From contig OY744525.1 in the NCBI GenBank assembly GCA_963556195.1, positions 42,231,576 through 42,295,575 of the forward strand: a stretch of DNA of 64,000 nucleotides. Reading direction: 5' to 3'. Below the pieces are notes generated by a model that saw only the letters and a program-made list of their open reading frames with translations, did no database searches and was not told where the DNA came from. Origin of the DNA: Sepiola atlantica. Taxonomy: Eukaryota > Mollusca > Cephalopoda > Sepiida > Sepiolidae. Numbering within the stretch: position 1 is the first letter of the stretch; each line of letters starts with the position of its first letter. Of the stretch, positions 56,641-64,000 are shown piece by piece. The translations under genes were made by a program, and so were the position numbers.

Positions 56641-56980
56641 GTGCAACAATAGTGCATAAAAGCTTTCATTTTTAAACATTTCACATTTTTTTCTGTCAGA
56701 TTTCTATGGGAAAAGCAGGCAAAAAACGCATTCTATTGTTCGATTAACAAGTTTATAAAATAAAAGTAAGCATGTCTTAAATTCCTCAGTTCAAAAAGAA
56801 ACGAGATTGGCATTTTGATGTTAACTTGACAAAATAATTGCATTCCTGTCCCATCATGGAACAAGGTTCCATCTAAATGGAAACAAAAATACAAAACTAT
56901 GGCAAGAAAAAATATTTTACACCTTTATAAAAGGCATTTTAAAATAAGTAAAGATAACAAACTTTTTAATCTCTATGTAT
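56641..56980. other. No recognised gene
   Basis: AT-rich, no domain or repeat. Confidence 0.45.
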
Positions 56981-56984
56981 TAAA

Positions 56985-57450
56985 AAAAGGGAGTTTTGTA
57001 GTGGTATTTGAATGAAAAAGGTAGTTTTGTAGTGGTATTCTCTTTTCTTTGAGATTCCAAATGTTTTTTGAGATTCCAAGTAGCTTAGTGATTGTAAGTA
57101 GTTTTGCAGTCGTATTTGAATAAAAAAGGTAGTTTTGTAGTGGTATTCTCTTTTCTTTGAGATTCCAAATATATTTTGAGATTCCAAGTAGTTTAGTGAT
57201 TCTAAGTAGTTTTGCAGTGGTATTTGAATAAAAAAGGTAGTTTTGTAGTGGTATTCTCTTTTCTTTGAGATTCCAAATAATTTTTGAGATTCCAAATATT
57301 TTAAAAAATTCTAAGTAGTTTTGAGATTCCAAGTAGTTTTGAGATTCCAAGTAGTTTTGAGATTCCAAGTAGTTTTGTAGTGATATTTGAATAAAAAAAA
57401 GTATTTTTGTAGTTGTATTCATTTTTCTTTGAGATTCCAAATATTTTTTC
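56985..57450 (+). repeat. 111-bp minisatellite, about 4 units
   Basis: The unit contains GTAGTTTTGTAGTGGTATTC, TCTTTTCTTTGAGATTCCAA and a TTGAGATTCCAAGTAGTTT sub-repeat. The TTTGAGATTCC word is further amplified at 57,310-57,370. Frames on the minus strand (155 codons) are shadows. Confidence 0.9.
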
Positions 57451-57885
57451 TCAATAAAAATAGAGACTATTTACATTTGTCATTGACTGTTTCCCCCATG
57501 TTGTACGTTTCTGCTGTGCTTAAAAGAATGATGAGGAACACTTATGTATAAAAATATAATGGTATATTTTTATTGTTTGGTTGCGGCAAACAAGTAGAGT
57601 CAGAGAGGGTTGAGGGAGGGGGAGAATGCACAGAAGTTGACGAAAACTGATCTCTTGAATTTGCTAGCCAGCCGCTTTCTTGTCAATGTCAATTTGAGAC
57701 GGTTAATATAACATCTTTGGACATCCTTGCATACTCAACAGACATGTCAATTCCGGAATTTTGCCTATGCACTTAATGTAGCCACACTCTTTATGAGACT
57801 TGGCTTCTAGCAATGTATTGTTTATTTAGAAAACGGATGTATTTTTCCCAGTGCATCTGCTAAATGCATCAGCCGGATATTACTT
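57451..57885. other. No recognised gene
   Basis: No domain or repeat is recognised. Confidence 0.4.
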
Positions 57886-57889
57886 TTCT

Positions 57890-58112
57890 GTCCAGCTGAG
57901 GTATCTCTGTATCAATCAGCCAGATGTTACTCTTCTGGCCAGCTGAGGTGTCACTTCGTTAAAGCCGCATTTTATTCTTCCAGCTAGCTGAGGTGTCTCT
58001 GCGTCAATCAGCCGGATGTTATTCTTCCAGCCAGCTGAGGTGTCTCTGCGTCAATCAGCCGGATGTTATTCTTAAAACCAGCTGAGGTGTCTCTGCATCA
58101 ACAGCTAGGTGT
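57890..58112 (+). repeat. 53-bp minisatellite, about 4-5 units
   Basis: The unit contains CAGCTGAGGTGTCTCTGCGT and CAATCAGCCGGATGTTATTC. Spacing of about 52-54 bp. Confidence 0.85.
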
Positions 58113-58119
58113 TATCTCC

Positions 58120-58560
58120 GATACCCCAGGGATGGATATTCAACACTCGTTTTGGTTGTTATGTACACAACATTTCGTCCATTGTACTCTCCAACTTTCC
58201 TCAGGTATCTTTTGTCATAGTTGGTAACTTTTAATGCCTACATATTAATAACGGCTAAATCTTGTTGGAACGCTGGTGCTAATTGGATCACCAAAGTTAG
58301 GCCAAAATTGTACCTGGTCAGTATTGGTGACCATTTAGGAATACCACATGTTGTAAGTGTGGAAGTTAAAATGGTTGTGAAGTCACTTTCTCTAATATTA
58401 TTTTGGAAAGATATTAACCTCTCCTCCATCTTTGGGTTAAATACAGAGTATCCCTCCCCAAAAGAAGTGCCACCCACGAAATCTTTAATAATATTCACAA
58501 TCCTTTTTGCAAATCTAACAATATTTATTACAAATAAACTTCATTCTATGCTTGACTTGT
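58120..58560 (-). pseudogene. Decayed ORF of unknown type
   Basis: The minus-strand frame 58,498-58,238 reads DFVGGTSFGEGYSVFNPKME, then IRESDFTTILTSTLTT; after one in-frame stop the same frame continues VTNYDKRYLRKVGEYNGRNV, VYITTKTSV. The continuity across a single stop suggests a former coding sequence of at least 120 codons. I do not recognise the family; it may be a repeat-borne or captured gene fragment. Confidence 0.45.
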
Positions 58561-58609
58561 CCACCAAGTTTTAGTCAGGAATGTCCAACAGTCTTTGTTT
58601 TATCGTTGT

Positions 58610-58861
58610 TCAATGTGTACCTTGGCATTGCAAGCACACCTGAATATGATGTGTAAAATTGTCAATAACACTGACACACTCCTCTCTTGGCACTGCTCTG
58701 GTTTTGACTGTGGTGTCCATCTTCAAATCAGGAATAGTCTGAAGATTGTTTTGAAGGACATTATCTTTGAGATAAACCCACGGATAAAAATCTTGAGGAG
58801 TTAAGGTCTGATGAGTGTGAAGCCCATTCCAGATCACACCTACTGATGAGACGATCACCAA
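58610..58861 (-). pseudogene. Mariner-like transposase C-terminal fragment
   Basis: The minus-strand frame contains HTHQTLTPQDFYPWVYLKDN, then LQTIPDLKMDTTVKTRAVP and VIDNFTHHIQVCLQCQGTH. It matches the plan (P)DLTP.DFF.WGYLKD.V......L.DLK..I....IP......V..NF..R...C....G.H of mariner-type transposases, including the Asp of LTPxDF. Only the C-terminal third is present; no terminal repeats were found. Confidence 0.75.
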
Positions 58862-58894
58862 AGTGTCCCCATATATCTAAGATACTGCTATTTC

Positions 58895-59278
58895 AAACTA
58901 AAGTATGACAGATTGAGTAAAATGCTATTTCAAAGAAAAGCATGACAGACCACTGAAAATGCTATTTCAAACTAAAGTATGACAGACCAAAGACAATTTA
59001 TAACCAAAATGTGACAGATTGAATAAAAACAGTCATTTAAACCTAGAGCGTGACAGACTGACTAAACTGTTATTACAACCTAGAGCGTGACAGACTAAAG
59101 AAAATTTTATTTCAAACTAAAGCGTGAAAAACCAAAGACGATGCTATTTCAGATTAAAGTGTGATAGACCAACTCAAATGCCATTTTGAACTTAAGCAAA
59201 ACTTAATTTTCACCGAAATGCTATTTTAATCTGAAATGTGACAGACCGACAAAGCCTCTCACAAAAATGTGAGGACGC
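58895..59278 (-). repeat. 37-bp satellite element, copy E (diverged)
   Basis: About nine diverged monomers (AAACTAAAGTATGACAGACC, AAAATGCTATTTC). The high end reads GCCTCTCACAAAAATGTGAG then GACGCATTTAA, the reverse of the conserved leader of copies B-D. Confidence 0.85.
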
Positions 59279-59281
59279 ATT

Positions 59282-59288
59282 TAATAAA

Positions 59289-59352
<64 letters not shown>
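59282..59352. repeat. (AAT)n microsatellite
   Basis: About 23 AAT units. Confidence 0.97.
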
Positions 59353-59355
<3 letters not shown>

Positions 59356-59593
59356 CCTTTGTGCCTTGCATCAATTTTCTCTGTAAGTCTTCCCCGTGCT
59401 TATGACTAAATGAGGTGCGTTATTAAATATCGTCGATAAAATGTGAAGATAAAAGATATTGAGAAAAAAATGTGCACAGCACAGGTGGAGTTAATGGGTA
59501 GGAAAATATATAAACCACTTGTTTCACTGCTCTTCTCAACATGTCTGCTGGAAGATTAATAACATTTTGCCAAAATATAAGCTCTTAGGCGTA

Positions 59594-59598
<5 letters not shown>

Positions 59599-59658
<60 letters not shown>
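59599..59658. repeat. (TA)n tract
   Basis: About 30 TA units. Confidence 0.97.
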
Positions 59659-59660
<2 letters not shown>

Positions 59661-59811
59661 CAGCATTTTCTCTGTAATACAAATGTTGGTGAATACGGCA
59701 GACAACTTATGTCTGGATATCCTAGTGTGGATCATTTCAATTCGCCAAATCAGGGTATTTGTTTTGGTGGGGAATTGGCCAACGAATCTGCTATAGCTGT
59801 AGGTGTCTCAA

Positions 59812-59855
59812 GTACTTTCAGACCCATCCGGGTCCACCTTCAGGGGAATCAGGTA
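59812..59855 (-). ncRNA. Possible hammerhead relic
   Basis: Minus strand: CTGAAGG, then a hairpin GACCC-GGAT-GGGTC, then TGAAAG. The position next to a (TA)n tract fits the Penelope-type pattern, but two core positions differ from the consensus. Confidence 0.3.
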
Positions 59856-59959
59856 GAGACCAGGGTGTTAATGCTAATATTAATTTGTAGTTTTAGCGTG
59901 AATTATATTATTAATACAGATCTAAAGTTTTTTAAAAAGTTTTTAGCAACTCACACCAA

Positions 59960-60870
59960 GTGAATATATATATATATATATAAATGAATAAATGCGAAAT
60001 ATTTTTACATTTGTCCTAACTATATTCATATCAAAACACGTTACGCTAATTTAATTCAAATATAGATTTAAGTATTTTCAAATACATTATATATAGCCAA
60101 CAGAACACTGCATAAACACATTCATCCCGATGCTTCATTAACATAATAATTTTATAAATTCAGTCTAATAAATTAATATTTTGAACAATTCATTTCAATT
60201 TTCGTTTTACAGTTTTCTTATATATATTCAAAAGTTTTGTTAATTCTAATATTATTATTAGTAGTAGTAATATTAATTCTAACGATTTTATGAAAAACAT
60301 TTAATGTTTAAAATGATTATTTTGAAATTCGAATAACTTCCGGTCACGTTTAAACGCATGCGTATGCTTATACGAACCAACAACTTAGATTATCTGGAAT
60401 AATTTATTAAAAAAAATATACACTCTGCATTGAACACAATAACTAACAAAGTTTTTATTTACATATATACTTTATCTTTAAAGCTAAATTTGTTGTTCCT
60501 TTCGACGATGACAACGACGACGACGACGACGACGACGACGACTATTGAATATGATTATATTTGCTATAGTAAGGAAAAAAAAAGGTTCCCAACCCCTCTC
60601 AGCTGTTTAAATAATAAAAAAAATAGATTAATATATTTTTAAACTTAATTTTTTTCTGTCTTCTAAATGAATGGATGCAAAGTTTTTTCTTCCATTTATC
60701 CAAACTATATTTATATCAAAACACCAATTAATTGGGGATGGGTATAGTTAAAACAATGTTTTTACTCAGAGACTTCCATAATTTTAACAACAAACTTTGA
60801 TAAATTTGTAGATTAACATCCTCAGCTAAGTTTAAATAATGTGATTCTACTTTTTAGCGTAATTCTAACT
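59960..60870. other. No gene; (GAC)n at 60,508-60,541
   Basis: Very AT-rich apart from about 11 GAC/ACG units. Confidence 0.5.
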
Positions 60871-60879
60871 TATTAGGAC

Positions 60880-61330
60880 AGTTAACTAATATATTTTTTA
60901 ACACTAACCCTAAGTCCGACTGGCACGGTCGTAAAACCACATGTAATCGCCTAAAAGAGTGGACCCGCCTCAAATAACGTACAGAATTTATCACCAATAG
61001 CAAAAAAAAAAAAAAATATATGCTTAACTGCCATAAAACCATAGAATGGTCCGGATATTGAGGATCATTTTAAGTTAAATTTTTATGTTACACTGATGCC
61101 CAACTCTAACTTTTAAAATATTTTTTTTTTGTTTTCTATTGCCGCCAGGATTTTCTTGGTATCCACATGTAAAAATATTTTAGAATTTAGAATGACGAAT
61201 CAGTTTCATATATATTTAACGTAAATTGTGCGTTATTCTGTGGGTTATTTTTTCGAGGGGGGTTCCCTCTTTTAGCCGATTCCATGCCAGTCGAACTTAG
61301 GGTTAGTGTTACAAATATATTAGTCAACTA
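60880..61330. mobile_element. MITE with long terminal inverted repeats
   Basis: The left end AGTTAACTAATATATTTTTT followed by AACACTAACCCTAAGTCCGA and CTGGCA matches the reverse of the right end (TAACACTAACCCTAAGTTCG, ACTGGCATGG) with a few differences. Similarity extends into TAATCG(C/G)CTAAAAGAG about 80 bp inside each end. Length about 450 bp, non-coding. A target duplication could not be fixed. Confidence 0.8.
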
Positions 61331-61395
61331 AAAATATTAACAGAGAAAACTATACATTTCTAAAATTATATAAAACTTAGAGTTAGATTAAAAGC

Positions 61396-61549
61396 CACCC
61401 GGAGGGGACATTTTTTTTTTTAGTATATATATAAATTCAAATAAGAAAGCAGAATAAAAGCCATCCACATCCAATAAAATATAGTCATCCACAGACAGCT
61501 GTTTCGTCATCTTTCTTATTGATTTTAAAAATATATTTGCACCCGGAGG
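61396..61549 (-). mobile_element. Short Penelope-type fragment with half a hammerhead
   Basis: CACCCGGAGG occurs at 61,396-61,405 and again at 61,540-61,549, as a target duplication would. The insert on the minus strand has GACGAAACAGCTGTCTGTGG, the 3' half of a hammerhead (GAAAC, AGCT loop, GTC triplet, stem I TGTGG). The same words occur in the ribozyme at 16.7 kb. The CTGATGA half is absent. Confidence 0.65.
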
Positions 61550-62589
61550 TCGCATATATTTGGTGGTAGAATCAATGTGTTGAATGTTAACAAAACCGGT
61601 GATTGTTTTTAATAATTATAATACAATATGGAATGTTTTTTTTAATATTTCGTTCTTATGTTATTATCACTGTACTCTTTGCGATCCTAATTTAACAATG
61701 TTATCCGACCAGGATTATTCAGAATTGGATGTACTATATTAAAGGATGAGGAAAACTTTAATTTAGATTCAGATTCGGTTCTATTAATTAGGTTTATTTT
61801 TCAGAAAGAGGCTGGAACATTTGCATATATTTATTTGCCCCAAGCAAAATCCAGTTTATTCAAAAAATAATTTTCTTTCATTTTCTTATCCTTTTTAGAA
61901 ATCATTTTTTTCATTCTTTCACAAGAACTCGTCTTATTACCACATCTACAAATTGCTTTCGTTTTTTCCCCTCCGCGTACCTAACATAAAGCGGAATTTC
62001 CATGAACGGAGTTTCTTTCAAGAACTTCCCATCTGTGGAACACAAACCGCGGGATTGCTTCCCTGCAGGCTACAACTTGTCATCTTCATATCCTACATCA
62101 ACAAATGCTTGCCATAAACGGTCCTCATTAATAATAACATTTTATTCATTCCATTCATCATTTTCAATCCTCTCATAATATTCTTCATAATTCAATCGAC
62201 AATCTATTCATCTCATTAACCCTTATCCTCGAGTGGCTTTTAACCTTGATAAAAAAAATGTTATCTTCGGATATAAATGTTTTCTTTTTATTTCTCAGAT
62301 CCCGAAAGTGATTTCTATTGAAGAATTTGTAAAAATAATAATATTTTAATATTTTAATTTTAAGAATCTTATATTTTTAACATTTTATCTATCACATAAA
62401 TTAACATAAAGAGAAAAATCTGTCAATTAATTTCACTTGTCTTCTTGAATATTTCTTCAATGCTATAATTATTATTTACAACCTTATATATCTATACACA
62501 GTTTGTTGATCACTTTCAACTGCTCGTCTAAAGTAGCCGCCGACTCGCTATTTACAAAGTTAAATTCCTCTTCTTTAATTATTAGCTAA
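61550..62589. other. No recognised gene
   Basis: AT-rich, no domain or tandem repeat. Confidence 0.4.
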
Positions 62590-62591
62590 TT

Positions 62592-62675
62592 CGTTGTGGC
62601 CGACGAGGGAACGCTCTTGACCACAAATCAGTGGCGATTTGTGATCGGAGTTCGAGCCCGCTGACCGTAGAGAAT
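62592..62675 (+). other. Class II tRNA-like sequence
   Basis: GTGGCCGACGAGGGAACGCT resembles a tRNA-Leu/Ser start, ACAAATCAGTGGCGATTTGT is a hairpin in the position of the variable arm, and CGGAGTTCGAGCCCG resembles the B box. The acceptor stem is not intact. Confidence 0.6.
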
Positions 62676-62681
62676 TAACTT

Positions 62682-62726
62682 CCTGCACTGAAGATTGCGT
62701 TAGCATGAAACATCGATGTCTGTAGG
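62682..62726 (+). ncRNA. Hammerhead ribozyme, type I, complete core
   Basis: Stem I CCTGCA with TGTAGG (six pairs, one G-T). Core CTGAAGA (62,688-62,694; position 7 may be any base) and GAAA (62,707-62,710). Stem II has a T-T mismatch followed by TGC/GCA with a GTTA loop. Stem III is A-T, C-G, A-T around TCGA. The cleavage triplet GTC ends at 62,720. A (TA)n tract follows at about 62,742. This is the most complete ribozyme in the window apart from its weak stem II. Confidence 0.75.
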
Positions 62727-62764
62727 TAATAAATAATTAATATATATATATATATATATACATA

Positions 62765-63110
62765 CACACACAAAGTTAGGTATGTTTATATATTTGTATG
62801 TACAGGATTCACTCCTAAACTAATTAATTGATCAATATGAATTTTGGAACACAGCTGCTAGGTGTAAAGGATCAAAATGTGAGCTGGATTTAGTTTAATT
62901 TAGTTTTATGCAAAGAGGGTAAAAGGGAGGTGGACCCCTTCCTGAAAATTCAAATAATCAATTAATATATATTTCCCAAATGTCAGTTACTTTGGAGTAT
63001 TTTAAAGGGATTTTAGGGGGAATAATATAGACACACCCTCCTATTTAAAAATTCAAATATTTCAGATTTGCATTGAATTTGATCTATTATATCTTGAATT
63101 TAATCTTTGT
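62765..63110 (+). mobile_element. Dispersed repeat G, copy 3
   Basis: See the copies at 30.4 (reverse) and 49.6 kb. Begins CAAAGTTAGGTATGTTTATA. Confidence 0.65.
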
Positions 63111-63186
63111 AAAAGAACATAAAAGTGTTGCAAAATTGTTCTGTGGGGGAATTAATTTTACCCGTCCTGGGACGGGTAGTTTTACA

Positions 63187-63243
<57 letters not shown>
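63187..63243. repeat. (TA)n tract
   Basis: About 28 TA units. Confidence 0.97.
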
Positions 63244-63247
<4 letters not shown>

Positions 63248-63432
63248 TACTTCATGTATCCACATAAAATATTATAAGGAGATATAATTTTTTATGTGTC
63301 CGTTTTCAGTATTTACTTCAACAGTGCTCGATACGTAAGTAGAGCTAGGTAGAAAGCAATGAAAATGTATATGGCAATCAAGCTACACGGGAGCCTCTGT
63401 GTAGCTTGATTGCCATATATATTTTCATTGCT

Positions 63433-63436
<4 letters not shown>
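63244..63436. mobile_element. Penelope-type ends forming a 38-bp-arm hairpin
   Basis: 63,244-63,345 is the reverse of 15,020-15,135 and 18,605-18,705 (for example CAGTATTTACTTCAACAGTG). 63,351-63,388 then pairs with 63,399-63,436 (one mismatch; 10-nt loop). The arms carry ATGGCAATCAAGCTACAC, the terminal word of the Penelope copies. Confidence 0.8.
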
Positions 63437-63474
<38 letters not shown>

Positions 63475-63559
63475 AAAAAATTTTTAAAAATAATAAAAAA
63501 CGCTGTCATTATCGCCAGTAAAAACAATAACAAACACGTAACTTAAATATATATTTTCA

Positions 63560-63629
63560 GACAAGGCGTCATAGTCAGGTGGTAAAAATCCAGACTACAG
63601 ACAATGTAATCGTAGGTTCGATCCTTGTC
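63560..63629 (+). other. tRNA-like sequence with paired acceptor ends
   Basis: The ends GACAAGG and CCTTGTC pair over seven bases. GTCATAGTCAGGTGGT resembles a D arm, GACTAC/GTAATC gives a mostly paired anticodon-like stem, and TAGGTTCGATCC matches the B box. Position 33 is not T and the T stem is weak, so a working tRNA is unlikely. Confidence 0.55.
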
Positions 63630-63652
63630 CAAGTTTGCCATGCTTATGATGG

Positions 63653-63679
63653 CTGATAGTCAGAAACACGTGTCCATGG
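63653..63679 (+). ncRNA. Hammerhead relic lacking stem II
   Basis: CTGATAGTCAGAAACACGTG followed by TCCATGG: the core boxes (CTGAT.. and GAAAC), an ACGT loop and a GTC triplet remain, but the stem II region is collapsed to a few bases. Confidence 0.5.
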
Positions 63680-64000
63680 ATTAGTTTTATGTAGATAAAA
63701 AAGATTAATTAAATATATATATATATATATACATAAAAAATATATCCTATTAAATTAAGGGCAACTAAAAATGCAATCTTCTGCATTACTCTTTACCGCT
63801 TAGGAAGCGGAAAAATACAAACGCTGTCATTATCGCCAGTAAAAACAATAACAAACACATAACTGATATAAACAGAAGTGACGATATTTAATTTGCATAA
63901 AGACTGTTAATCTTAGGATCTTAGGTTTAATAAATGTTTGTTTTAATTATTTAAAGTATTATTGTGATTATTCGACTACGATTCTCATTTTGATTTGATT

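Larger units (their letters stand above)
63498..63864 (+). mobile_element. tRNA-like plus hammerhead-relic unit between 46-bp direct repeats (period 321 bp)
   Basis: 63,498-63,543 and 63,819-63,864 are 46-bp direct repeats with one difference (ACGCTGTCATTATCGCCAGT...). Between them lie a tRNA-like sequence, a hammerhead-like relic and a short (TA)n. This may be a head-to-tail unit like the one at 36.98 kb, or an insertion with an unusually long target duplication. Confidence 0.6.

Noticed and set aside
56973..57440. 155-codon minus-strand ORF (YLESQNYLESQN)
   Set aside because: Shadow of the 111-bp minisatellite and its short sub-repeat.
58800..58860. CTGATGAG words as hammerhead cores
   Set aside because: They lie inside the mariner transposase reading frame and no GAAAC box follows at the right distance.
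63560..63629. Functional tRNA gene
   Set aside because: Acceptor ends pair, but the T stem is weak, position 33 is not T, and the sequence is embedded in a repeat unit.

Overview
The window reads as repeat-dominated, AT-rich nuclear DNA of an invertebrate. A mollusc, most likely a cephalopod such as an octopus, fits best. The grounds are several decayed LINE families, Penelope-like elements, very many (TA)n tracts, large minisatellites and SINEs with a U2 snRNA-like head. The species call is inference from repeat style; nothing in the window fixes the taxon. I found no intact host gene. Two short stretches (about 11,410-11,700 and 23,255-23,437) could be host exons and are marked as weak candidates. 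Almost every long reading frame is a by-product of tandem repeats.

Layout. 0-5.8 kb: LINE 3' ends, the first copy of a 37-bp satellite element and a U2-headed SINE. 5.8-11.0 kb: a huge 30-bp minisatellite with an inverted block and an internal 1.8-kb duplication. 11.1-13.6 kb: a microsatellite, a candidate exon, and a 619-bp hAT element with a perfect 8-bp target duplication that splits a LINE. 14.6-21.2 kb: a 1.3-kb block repeated as a 3.0-kb block; both carry Penelope-like reverse transcriptase sequence, and the size difference equals exactly 28 units of a 61-bp minisatellite. 22-31 kb: an unclassified dispersed repeat, a U2-headed SINE with target duplication, a LINE, a hammerhead ribozyme element, the second 37-bp satellite, and a mariner relic. 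31-36 kb: 29-bp, 10-bp and 28-bp minisatellites. 36.9-38.4 kb: a head-to-tail dimer of a tRNA-like plus hammerhead element, then a second Penelope family. 40-50 kb: LINE relics, a 97-bp satellite and several long inverted repeats. 50-59 kb: more satellites, a 131-bp-arm hairpin, a second full U2-headed SINE, and a mariner transposase relic. 60-64 kb: a MITE, a complete-core hammerhead beside another tRNA-like sequence, and Penelope ends.

The most interesting recurring theme is a set of compact units in which a tRNA-like sequence lies just upstream of a type I hammerhead ribozyme, next to (TA)n tracts and in two cases with direct or head-to-tail repetition. The second theme is the use of U2 snRNA-derived sequence in at least two SINE families and one short tandem family. 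Both interpretations come from reading the sequence and from known families; no folding program or database search was run.
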